A DNA stretch of 35,743 bases, taken from the NCBI GenBank assembly GCA_003155175.1, contig PMFP01000170.1, forward strand, positions 3,873 to 39,615, read 5' to 3'. The position numbers and the translations under genes are program-made. This stretch comes from Vulcanimicrobiota bacterium (GTDB taxonomy: Bacteria; Vulcanimicrobiota; Vulcanimicrobiia; Vulcanimicrobiales; Vulcanimicrobiaceae). Positions 1-8,800 of this stretch are shown here, piece after piece. The notes under the pieces were generated by a model that was not told where the DNA came from, did not search any database, and saw only the letters and a program-made list of their open reading frames with translations. The stretch's first letter is position 1; the number at the start of each line of letters is the position of its first letter.

Positions 1-1
1 C

Positions 2-1270
2 CCCGAAGTGCCGCCCGACACGGAGGTGGCCCGCGTGCGCACGGTGTGCGTGGTGGGCGCCGGCACGATGGGCACGGGCATCGCGATCACGTTCGCGACC
101 GCGGGCATCCCCGTCAAGGTCGTGGATCCGAACGACGACGCGGTCACCAAAGCCAAAGAGACGGTCTTCGGCATGTTCAAGTATCAAGTGGACAAGGGCA
201 AGATCACGCCGGAACAGGCGTGGAAGCTCGGCCAGAGCATCACGTTCACCGACGAGTTCTCGGATCTCGCGGACGCCGACGTCGTGGTCGAAGCGGTGTT
301 CGAGAGCATGGACGTCAAGAAGGACGTCTTCGCCAAGCTTGACGCCGTCGTCAAGCCCGAGGGCATCCTCGCGACGAACACGTCCACGCTCGACGTGGAC
401 GAAATGGCTGCCGCGACGTCGCGGCCCGGCAAGTTCATCGGCCTGCATTTCTTCGTGCCCGCCAACATCATGCCGCTGCTGGAAGTGGTCCGCGGCGAGA
501 AAACGTCGCCGGCGACCATCGCGACGGCGTTCAAACTCGCCAAGACGCTGCGCAAGACGGCGGTGCTCTCGACCAACGCGTTCGGCTTCATCGGCAATCG
601 AATGGTTATCGATTACGCGCGCGCCGCGGGCGAACTCGCCGAAGAGGGCATCTCGCCGGCTCGCATCGACGCCGTCATGAAGAAATTCGGCTTCCCGATG
701 GGACCGTTCGCGATGGGCGACCTCTCCGGGATCGACGTCGCGTGGCATATCGCCAAAGCGCGGCCGGACATCGCGGCCGGGCGCACGAGCGTCGTGGATC
801 GCTTAGTCGAGATGAAGCGCCTGGGTCAGAAGACGCAAGCGGGATATTTCAAGTACGACAAGAGCGTGGGCAAAGGCCGCGAGCCGATTCCCGACCCGGA
901 GGTCGAGAAGCTGTTCGCGGAAGAAGCCGCCAAGGCCGGGATCGCGCCGCGCGCGCACGACGATGCGGAGATTCGAGACCGCTTGGTCTTCGCGCTGATC
1001 AATCGTGGAGCGCACCTGCTCGAAGAGGGCGTCGCGCTTCGTCCCGGAGACATCGACATCGTCTACGTCTACGGCTACGGCTTTCCGCCGCACCGCGGCG
1101 GCCCGATGTGGTACGCCGACGAGGTCGGCGTCAAGCACGTGCGCGACCGCATCGTCGAGTTCGGCTGGACGCCCGCTCCGCTGCTCGAGAAGATCGCCGC
1201 CGAAGGCGGCACGTTCGCGGCGCATTCCGGCGCCAAGGGCGCCCCGCAAGGAGAACTGGTCAATGCGTGA
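2..1270 (+). CDS. 3-hydroxyacyl-CoA dehydrogenase, probably the C-terminal part of a FadJ/FadB-type multifunctional enzyme (5' partial)
   Basis: This enzyme oxidises (3S)-3-hydroxyacyl-CoA to 3-ketoacyl-CoA with NAD+ in fatty-acid beta-oxidation, in the cytoplasm. Counting from the GTG at 8, the Rossmann motif GAGTMG lies at residues 18-23. Active-site residues visible are His147 in HFFVPA, Glu159 and Asn197 in IGNRM. A second 3HCDH domain at the C-terminus includes GYGFPPHRGGPMWYAD. The frame stays open to the window edge, and sequence starting directly at the Rossmann fold with two C-terminal domains is typical of FadJ/FadB. An enoyl-CoA hydratase half therefore probably lies upstream; this is inference, and GTG 8 is only the first start codon visible. 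The stop overlaps the thiolase start by 8 bases, so the two genes form an operon. Confidence 0.9.
   Translation, partial: PEVPPDTEVARVRTVCVVGAGTMGTGIAITFATAGIPVKVVDPNDDAVTKAKETVFGMFKYQVDKGKITPEQAWKLGQSITFTDEFSDLADADVVVEAVFESMDVKKDVFAKLDAVVKPEGILATNTSTLDVDEMAAATSRPGKFIGLHFFVPANIMPLLEVVRGEKTSPATIATAFKLAKTLRKTAVLSTNAFGFIGNRMVIDYARAAGELAEEGISPARIDAVMKKFGFPMGPFAMGDLSGIDVAWHIAKARPDIAAGRTSVVDRLVEMKRLGQKTQAGYFKYDKSVGKGREPIPDPEVEKLFAEEAAKAGIAPRAHDDAEIRDRLVFALINRGAHLLEEGVALRPGDIDIVYVYGYGFPPHRGGPMWYADEVGVKHVRDRIVEFGWTPAPLLEKIAAEGGTFAAHSGAKGAPQGELVNA
1248..1253 (+). promoter_or_regulatory. Shine-Dalgarno site of the thiolase gene
   Basis: AAGGAG lies inside the end of the dehydrogenase gene, 9 bases before ATG 1263. 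It fixes that ATG as the thiolase start rather than in-frame codons further upstream. Confidence 0.7.
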
Positions 1271-2450
1271 AGCCGTCATCGTCTCGGCGGCTCGTACGCC
1301 GATCGGCCGTGCGTTTCGCGGCGCTTTCAACCAGACGCCGGGCGCCACGCTGGCGGGGCACGTCGTCAAAGAAGCGATCGAGCGCGCCAAACTCGATCCC
1401 TCCGAGATCGAAGACGTCGTCATCGGCTCGGGCTTGCCCGAAGGCGCGACCGGGAACAACATCGGGAGAACCGCCGCGCTGCGCGCGGGCTGTCCGGTGA
1501 GCGTTCCGGGTGCGACCATCAGCCGGTACTGCGCGTCGGGACTCGACGCGATCGCGCACGGCGCCAAGCGCGTCATCGCCGACGGCGCGAACGCGGTGAT
1601 CGCGGGCGGCGTTGAGTCCATTAGCCTGGTTCAGAACGTGCTCGACATGGATCACTACACCGAGGAGTGGCTGCTGCGTCACACGCCCGACGTCTACATG
1701 CCGATGCTGTACACGGCCGACAACGTCGCCAAGAAGTACAAAGTCTCGCGCGAGAGCCAAGACGAGTACTCGTTCCAAAGCCAACAGCGCACGGCCGCCG
1801 CGCAGGCGGCGGGACGCTTCGACGCCGAGATCGTCAAGCTGCCGTCGTGGAAGTACAATCAGGACAAAGAGACGGGCAACGTTAGCGAGCAGCACGTCGT
1901 GCTCGAAAAAGACGAAGGCAATCGTCCCGACACAACGCTCGAAGGCTTGTCGCAGCTCAAGGGCGCGGTTCCCGGCATCAAAGACACGTCGATCACCGCC
2001 GGCAACAGCTCGCAGCTCTCCGACGGAGCGGCGGCCGTTGCCATCGTGGACTCCAAGCTTGCCGAGCAGCGGAATCTGAAACCGCTCGGAATCTATCGCG
2101 GCTTCGTGGTCGCCGGATGCGAGCCCGGCGAGATGGGCCTGGGGCCGATCTATGCCGTGCCGCAGCTGCTGCAACGCCACAATCTGAAGATCGACGACAT
2201 CGGCTTGTGGGAACTGAACGAAGCCTTCGCCGTGCAGGCGCTCTACTGCCGCGACCAGCTCGGCATTCCCGCCGACCGATTCAACGTGGACGGCGGCGCG
2301 ATCTCGATCGGCCACCCGTACGGCATGAGCGGCGCGCGCATGACCATGCACGCCCTCATCGAAGGCAAGCGCCGCGGCGTCAAATACGTCGTCGTCACGA
2401 TGTGCATCGGCGGCGGCATGGGCGCGGCCGGCCTCTTCGAGGTCGCCTAG
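1263..2450 (+). CDS. fadA: acetyl-CoA C-acyltransferase (thiolase)
   Basis: Thiolase of 395 residues, the usual family length, carrying out the last step of beta-oxidation: thiolytic cleavage of 3-ketoacyl-CoA to acetyl-CoA and a shortened acyl-CoA. The acyl-accepting cysteine is Cys90 in RYCASG. The NEAF motif is near residue 319, the base His351 is in GHPYG, and the second catalytic cysteine Cys381 is in MCIGGG. All the expected catalytic residues are intact. ATG 1263 overlaps the stop of the upstream dehydrogenase by 8 bases, as in fadBA-type operons, so the two enzymes should be made together. A degradative FadA role is inferred from that partner; a biosynthetic acetoacetyl-CoA thiolase would look very similar. 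It ends 16 bases from a convergent acetyltransferase gene. Confidence 0.93.
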   Translation: MREAVIVSAARTPIGRAFRGAFNQTPGATLAGHVVKEAIERAKLDPSEIEDVVIGSGLPEGATGNNIGRTAALRAGCPVSVPGATISRYCASGLDAIAHGAKRVIADGANAVIAGGVESISLVQNVLDMDHYTEEWLLRHTPDVYMPMLYTADNVAKKYKVSRESQDEYSFQSQQRTAAAQAAGRFDAEIVKLPSWKYNQDKETGNVSEQHVVLEKDEGNRPDTTLEGLSQLKGAVPGIKDTSITAGNSSQLSDGAAAVAIVDSKLAEQRNLKPLGIYRGFVVAGCEPGEMGLGPIYAVPQLLQRHNLKIDDIGLWELNEAFAVQALYCRDQLGIPADRFNVDGGAISIGHPYGMSGARMTMHALIEGKRRGVKYVVVTMCIGGGMGAAGLFEVA

Positions 2451-2466
2451 CCCAGGGCGATCGCCG

Positions 2467-3075
2467 TTAGCGCGGGCGGTCGAGTTCGCGGCGCAGACGC
2501 GATGTGATTTCCGGCCATTCGGCCGCCGTGATGCTGTAGACGTACGTGTCGCGCAGCGATCCGTCTTGGTGGAAGGAGTGGTTGCGCAGAACGCCGTCCA
2601 GCTTGGCGCCCAGACGCTCGATGGCCCGCCGGCTCGGAAGGTTGAAGCTCGACGTTCGGAATTCGACCGCGATGCAATCAAGACGTTCGAAGGCGTGTTC
2701 GAGCAGCAGCAATTTCGCCTCGGTGTTGAGCGCAGTACGCCGCACGCCCGCGCGATACCAGGTCGATCCGATCTCGACGCGACGGTTGCCCGTATCGACG
2801 TTCATGTACGTCGTCATGCCGGCGACGCGTCCGGCGCCGTCGAAGACGGTAAACGGCAGCATCGAACCTGCGCGCTGGAGCGCGAGGCGTCGCTCGATCT
2901 CGGCCGCCATCGCGTCCGGTTTCGGAACGGTCGTATACCAGAGTTTCCAGACTTCACCGTCTTCGACGGCTTCGACGAGCCCGTTCAGGTGTGTCGCGTC
3001 CAGTGGTTCGAGCCGGACGTAGGTTCCCGAGAGCGTGACCGGTGCGAGCCATGCGGGCTCCTGGGAACTCGGCAT
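2467..3075 (-). CDS. GNAT-family N-acetyltransferase (RimJ/RimL type)
   Basis: Protein of 202 residues with the layout of the Acetyltransf_3/RimL branch of GNAT enzymes. It opens with a LSGTYVRLEPL strand and ends with the acetyl-CoA-binding region followed by NLPSRRAIERLGAKLDGVLR, a segment highly typical of this branch. Family members acetylate amino groups of ribosomal proteins, small molecules or antibiotics; the substrate here cannot be told. It is the last gene of the packed minus-strand cluster, 5 bases after the retropepsin-like gene. No convincing Shine-Dalgarno precedes ATG 3075, so translation may depend on coupling to the gene before. The protein has no signal peptide and should be cytoplasmic. 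Confidence 0.88.
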   Translation of the reverse strand: MPSSQEPAWLAPVTLSGTYVRLEPLDATHLNGLVEAVEDGEVWKLWYTTVPKPDAMAAEIERRLALQRAGSMLPFTVFDGAGRVAGMTTYMNVDTGNRRVEIGSTWYRAGVRRTALNTEAKLLLLEHAFERLDCIAVEFRTSSFNLPSRRAIERLGAKLDGVLRNHSFHQDGSLRDTYVYSITAAEWPEITSRLRRELDRPR

Positions 3076-3080
3076 CGCCG

Positions 3081-4256
3081 CTACGGCGTCAGATAGAGGC
3101 GCATGCTCGTGAAATCGTACGTGAGCGTGCCCGGTTCGAAGAACTGATGCGACACGACGCCGCCGACCGTAAACGGAAAGTGGGCGAGCGCCGAGCCCTG
3201 CGCGTCCACGAAGCCGGCGACGTTTTGGCGCTGGAACGCGCCCAGCGAGACGAGCGGCACGACGAGCGGAATCACCTGGACGGCTCCGCCGCCGCCTAGT
3301 CCGGTCGTCGCTTTGTTCGTCTGCAGTTGTAGCTGCGCCGCGTCCACGGTCGCCTGCGTGGGCATGACGCCCCCGCCCGCCAGGCCCGTGTCCACCAGCA
3401 GGAGCGACTCCGGCGCGTCACCGATGTGTCCGCGCGCGAAGACGAAATGGTCGCCGACGAGCCAGAACGGCACGGCGACCGCGCCGGACGCCGCCGCCTG
3501 CGATTCAAGCGATGCAGAGACCTCCGGCGATCGCGCGCGTAGCATCAGCGCCTTGCCCCCGTAGTCGATGGTCGCCGTGTAGTGCATCAGGAAGCCCATG
3601 CCCACGATGCCGTCCACGCGCTTGCCGAATCCGGGGAATTTGCGCGTCGGGAGAATCGTGACGGGGACGTTCATGGCCGATACCGCGCCGATGTCGAAGT
3701 ACTGAACCGTTCCGGTGCCGACCGTGGCCGTTTTTCCGCCGGCAAACGTGCCGGTACCCGACGGCGTCGATTTCACGTGGAGCAGGCGCGCGAAACCGGG
3801 ATCGAGCACGACGTTGGGCGCGCCGGTGTCGACGATGAAGAACGCCTTGACGCCGTTGACGTGGACCAGGACCAGCGGAAGCGGGTCGAGCTGGATGAAC
3901 GGAATCGTCACCTGATCCACGCCCGGCGGCAAGCCGGCGGGTACCGACGCTTCGCGGCGTTGCGCGATTTGCGTCTGCAAGCGCGCGGCCGCGTCGTTGG
4001 ACGGATCGAGTTGCAGCGCACGTGCCGCTTCGCGCTCGGCCGTGTCGAGATCGTTGCCATAGAGGGCCAGCCGCGCGCGTCCGACGTGCGCGGCCGGATC
4101 GTTCGGCGAACGCCGGACGGCGTCTTGATAGCCCGAGAGCGCCGTCGCGAAATCGCCTGCGGCGTACGCCGCGTCGGCCGAAGCGACCGGCGACGCGGCG
4201 GGAGTGGCGATGGGGAGCGCGGCGCAGAGGATGGCCGCGAGCGCCGCGCGTTTCAC
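3081..4256 (-). CDS. secreted TPR plus retropepsin-like aspartic protease
   Basis: Protein of 391 residues starting at GTG 4256. Residues 1-20 form a signal peptide (KR, then a hydrophobic run ending ATPA). Residues 28-100 contain about two TPR repeats. The rest is a two-lobed retropepsin-like fold with FIVDTGAPNVVLD (DTGA at 143-146) in the first lobe and LLLVDTGLAGG (DTGL at 289-292) in the second. Two D-T-G motifs in one chain mean both catalytic aspartates are supplied without dimerisation, as in pepsin-like arrangements. It should act in the periplasm or at the envelope; its target is unknown. It sits 5 bases after the flavoprotein gene and 5 before the acetyltransferase, so co-transcription is likely. 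Proteolytic activity is inferred from the motifs. Confidence 0.85.
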   Translation of the reverse strand: MKRAALAAILCAALPIATPAASPVASADAAYAAGDFATALSGYQDAVRRSPNDPAAHVGRARLALYGNDLDTAEREAARALQLDPSNDAAARLQTQIAQRREASVPAGLPPGVDQVTIPFIQLDPLPLVLVHVNGVKAFFIVDTGAPNVVLDPGFARLLHVKSTPSGTGTFAGGKTATVGTGTVQYFDIGAVSAMNVPVTILPTRKFPGFGKRVDGIVGMGFLMHYTATIDYGGKALMLRARSPEVSASLESQAAASGAVAVPFWLVGDHFVFARGHIGDAPESLLLVDTGLAGGGVMPTQATVDAAQLQLQTNKATTGLGGGGAVQVIPLVVPLVSLGAFQRQNVAGFVDAQGSALAHFPFTVGGVVSHQFFEPGTLTYDFTSMRLYLTP

Positions 4257-4261
4257 GGCCG

Positions 4262-5849
4262 CTAACGCCCCCCCAGCATGACGCGCGCCGCGTTCCAGCC
4301 CGCCGCTCCCATTACGCCGCCGCCCGGATGTGCCGCCGCGCCGCAGAGGAACAGGTTCTTGACCGGCGTGTCGTAGCCGGCATATCCGGGAACCGGACGG
4401 AACATGAAGAGCTCGTGCACGGGCATCGTCCCTTGGAAGATGTTGCCGCCGGTGAGTCCGAAGGTCGTCTCGATATCAACGGGGCTGAGGATTTGGCGGT
4501 CGATCACGGACGCGGTGAATCCCGGCGCGTACTGCTCGACGATGCCGAAGCACCGGTCCGCGAAGTCGTTCTTGATGGCGTCGGTCCACGGACCGTCCTT
4601 GAGCGTGTACGGAGCGTACTGCACGAACATGGACATCAAGTGTTTACCCTCGGGGGCGACGGTCGAATCGAGCGACGACGGCATGGTGCACTCCACGACC
4701 GGGGCCTTCGACGGATAGCCGTACTTGGCATCGTCGTAGGCGCGCTCGATGAAGTCCTGGTCGGGGCACAAGTGCACGGTCCCGCGGTGCTGCGGTCCGG
4801 GCTCGGTTCCCGGACAGGACGTGAAGTTCGGCAGATGTTCGAGCGCGACGTTGATCTTCACCGACGCGCTGTCGTAGGCGATGCGGCCGATGGCTGCGGC
4901 GAAGTCCGGTGGCAGCGTCGCGGGATCCATGAACTTCTCGAACGTGAGGTGGCAGTCCACGCCGCTGACGACCTTCGAGGCGCGGAATTCGTCGCCGTTG
5001 GTCAGCGCGACGCCGGTGGCGGCGCCGTCTGTTGACGAGGATCTTCGCGACTTCGCTGTCGGTGCGGATTTCGACGCCGAGATCCTTCGCGGCCGTTGCC
5101 AACGCTTGAGTTAAGCCGCCCATGCCGCCGCGCACGTAGCTCCACACGCCGCGTTTGCCGTTCGTCTCGCCCATGACGTGATGGAACAACACGTACGCCG
5201 TTCCGGGCATGGACGGCGCCATGAACGCGCCGATGATCGCGTCGGTCGCGATCGTTCCCTTGAGCTCCTCGGATTCGAACCAGCGGTCCAGGATGGGACG
5301 CGCCGCGCCGGTCAGCACTTCGATCGCTTCGCCCATCGCAGGACCGAGTTTTTGCATCTTCCGGCCCATCTTGGCCATGTCGATCAGTTCGGCGAGTTTG
5401 GGCTTGACCAGATTCGGCGGAACTTGGATCAGCGTCGGCTCCACGACCGAGGCGACGCGCTCGAGCATCGCTTCGTAGTGCGGATAGTTCTCGGCGTCTT
5501 TCTTGCTGAACTTGCCGATCTCGCGCACGTCGCTGGCCTTGTCGGCGCCCAGCATCAGATACCGTCCGTCCAGGAACGGCGAGAACGACGCCGGATTGCG
5601 TTCGATCGCTTCGAAGCCGTAGTCTTTTAAATGCAGATCGCGGATAATCTCCGGGCGGAAGAGGCTGTTGACGTAGGCCGCGGTCGAGACCTTGTAACCG
5701 GGAAAGGCTTCCTCGGTAACGCAGGCGCCGCCGACGACGTACCGGCGCTCCAGAACGAGCACCTTCCACTTTGCTTTCGCGAGGTAGCAGGCCGTTACGA
5801 GCCCGTTGTGGCCGCCGCCGATGACGATCGCGTCGTACTTGCTTGACAT
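4262..5849 (-). pseudogene. PYROXD2/phytoene-desaturase-like FAD-dependent oxidoreductase, interrupted by a frameshift
   Basis: The N-terminal part (5849 to about 5031) starts MSSKYDAIVIGGGHNGL, a Rossmann FAD-binding motif, followed by the acidic strand end LVLERR and VGGACVTEE. The C-terminal part (5029 to 4262) carries the flavin-binding end of the family, LFLCGAAAHPGGGVMGAAGW. The two are in different frames. Removing the single base T at 5030 joins ...AKILVN to DGAATGVALTNGDEF without a gap and gives a protein of about 528 residues, the normal length for these amine-oxidase-fold proteins. The break is thus one inserted base, either a recent mutation or a sequencing or assembly error. Members oxidise or desaturate carotenoids or other hydrophobic substrates, and many are uncharacterised. 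The TonB-receptor gene ends 4 bases upstream. Confidence 0.85.
5030..5030 (-). other. Apparent single-base insertion causing the frameshift
   Basis: On the coding (minus) strand the sequence reads GTC AAC A GAC GGC. Without the extra A (plus-strand T at 5030) the reading is V-N-D-G-A-A-T-G and continues into the conserved C-terminal half. With it, the frame becomes an arginine-rich stretch with no family similarity. The site is not a homopolymer and has no obvious slippery heptamer, which argues against programmed frameshifting. Confidence 0.75.
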
Positions 5850-5853
5850 GGTA

Positions 5854-8800
5854 TTAGATCTTCACTTTCATGCTGATGTAGGCGTTAAACGGCTGGTTGA
5901 GCGAACCGGCCAGGTCGTTGTAGGTTCCGAAGTTGGGCTCGTAGGGATAACGCAGGTAGGTCTGTACGTTGTCGTGCGGATTGTAGACGTTGCCGACGGG
6001 AGAGGTAAGGCCGTTGCCGACGCTGGAGTAGCTGCAGATTTGCGATCCCAACATATACGTGAACGGCGTCTGCTGGGCGCCGAAACAGGTTTGGATCAGG
6101 TTCGCTAGCGTGAGATCTACGGTCAGCTTGTTGGACACCTGATATTCGATGCGTAGATGTCCCAGAAACTGGGCCGGCTGCCGGAAGGCTCCGATGCCGT
6201 CGAACTGGCCCGTGTACGAGTTGGGGATCGCATTGAGTTGTCCCGCGCACGTCGTCGCGTCGTACGGGGAGCCGCCAGCAGCGCCGTAGCGGTAGCGCGG
6301 GTCGCCGGCTACCGAGCCGCCGAGCGCGCTGCAGCCGGCGAGCGGATCCACGCCCGGCATCGTTTCGGGCGCCCCGTAGCGGTTGCCGGCTTGGAACTGG
6401 AACGACGGCGTGACCGCCCACTTGTCGTGCTTGTAGTTCAGGATGAGCGTGGCGACGTAAGGATAGTTGAAGCCGTTCACGCCGGTGCCGATGCCTCCGG
6501 GAAACGTCGAGTACGGGATATAGTTCGCGGCCGGATTGAGCAGTGGCTGAACCGGCGCGTTCCAATACGGGTTGGCGACCGCGCCCGACGCCGTGCAACT
6601 TACCGGGGCGCCTGCGGCGGAGTAGCACGGTGCGGCGACGATTGCCGCGTTCGTATTGGGATCCACCGGCGCGACGCCGCCGCCGCAGCGGGCGTCTTTG
6701 GCGTGCGTAGCGCAGAACGAGGTGAAGGCGTTGTAGGTTTGGATGTCGCCGTTGATCGGGGAGAGGATCGTCGTGCCGTTGGGCAAGACGGCGTAGTTGA
6801 CGTAGCTGTTGGTGTAGGCGAACGAGAGCTGGCCGGCGATGCCGTTACGCGCGAAGTCGCCCTTTTGAAGCGCGAACTCGAAGCCCTCGGACGTCTGTTT
6901 CCCGGCGTTGAGGCCGGAGATGAACCCCTCCTTGATGTTGGTGTAGAAGTTCTCGACTTGGTCTTGCGTCTGACGATAGAACGGCGTCAGCTTGTACGAC
7001 CAGTTCGTGCCCTTGAGCCGCTGCTCGATCGAGAAGTCGTAGTTGTTCGATATGGACGGAGCGACGCCGTGGCCGGGCGTGGTGAAGCCGAGCGAATAGA
7101 ACTGCGCGAGATCGGCGGGAAGGTTCTGTTGCAGCGAGTTGTACTGCTCGTACGCGGCCGAGGGCTGTTCGTTGTAGCGCCCGTAACTGGCTCGCAGGAC
7201 GGTTTCCGGGTTGAGAACGTACGTCGCTCCGACGCGCGGCTGAAGCACGTTATAGGTGTACTGCTGGCCCGAGACGTTTTGCATGTTGGTGGCCACCCAC
7301 GGACCGCCCGCGCTGGAGCACGGCTGGTTTCCGGCCGGCCCGATGAGGCCGAGTTGCGTCTTGTCTTGGAGTTGTTGCGTCTGGGTGTTGAAGCACGTGC
7401 CGCCGTTGAAAGCCGCGAACCAGAAGTTTCGAGCGGCTCCGTAGTTGGTGTTGGCTCCCGTAAACTGGTAACTGTCGAGCCGCAGGCCGACGTCCACGTT
7501 CAGCTTGTCGTTCGGCTTGAATTGGTCGGTGATCGAGTAGCCGGTGAAGACCGGCTTCACGGCGTTGTATTCGGCCCATGCGCCGTTTTCGACGGTGTAG
7601 AACGCGCACGTCACGCCTCCGCAGGTATAACTCGCGGCGTTCGGATTCACGGTAGCCGGGTTGCAGCCGGGCGTCGTGTTGCACGTATAGTTGGCCGCCA
7701 GCGAGAGGAACGTTGCCGAGGTTGCGGGCGAAATGCCCCAGTTTCCGGGATTGCACGAGGTCGGGGCGGCGGCGCCCGTCGCGGTCGTGGGCGCGGTATA
7801 GCACGTGCCGCTGGTGAGATCGTGCGGATTGACCAAAACCGCGAAGCTGTCCGCATTGTTGAACATCTGCGTGTTGTTCATGCGCAGCGACGTGGCCGTG
7901 ACGTACGAAGCCTGTAATTCCAGTAAGTTCTGCGCGTTGATTTGGTCGTTGAAGCTCGCGCTGATGCCGCGCGTATGGGAGCTCAGCTCGTAGTCGCCGG
8001 AATCGTATCCCGTGATGGGCTGCCACGACGAAATCGGGCCCGTGCCGATGTAGTTCGAATAGTAGGTGTAGCCGTAGACGCGGAAATAGGCTTGCGATCC
8101 GAAGTTCTTCTGATATTGCACTTTGACGATCGCCTGCCCGTTATAGCCGGTGTCGCGCTGCGTTATGGGAATGGTCGCATTGAACACCCGCTGCGTCGGC
8201 GACGAAGGGAAGAAATAGGCGCCGACTTGCGAGCCGTCGCCGGGCGCGAAGAACTGGCCGACGGGTCCGTGGTACTGATAACTGTCGGTATAGTAGGGCA
8301 ACACGCCGGGGCCGTAGGTTTGACCTTGGAAGTTGTTGAGCCCCTCGTCCTGCGCGGAGCTGTAGTACGACGTGAAGATTTCATCGTTATCGTAGAGCAA
8401 TTGCACGTCGTCGCGTCCGCCGTCGTGCTTATGCGGAATGCCGATATGAAAATTGAGGACCGTCGTGCGGGTCGCGATGCCGGCCGGATTGACCGACGCG
8501 AATTGGAGCGGCCCGAGGATGTATCCCGGCGCGCCGGCTTGTCCGACGTTGGCCTGGCCGTTGGTAAAGCAGGAAGGAGGCGCGCTCGCAGCCAGGGGCG
8601 GCGCTGGGCAGACGTCGAGCGGCGCGCCGAGTTCGTTTTGAACCGAGGCGCCGTTGTCCTGAGCGACGTAGCGATGGTCTTGATTGAATCCGCCGATGCC
8701 GACGTAGTAAGAAAACAACCGGTCGGGCGTTGCGCCGCCCGTTTCGACGTCGAAGCTGTGGTAGAAGGTCGGCGTTCCGAGCGCGAGGTCGCCGACCCCG

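Noticed and set aside
2456..2465. GGCGATCGCC palindrome, HIP1-like
   Set aside because: A single copy was noticed between convergent genes; HIP1 is meaningful only when highly repeated.
1260..2681. Minus-strand open frame of 473 codons opposite the thiolase
   Set aside because: The thiolase has all catalytic residues in its own frame; the antisense product is Arg/Ala-rich and has no family features.
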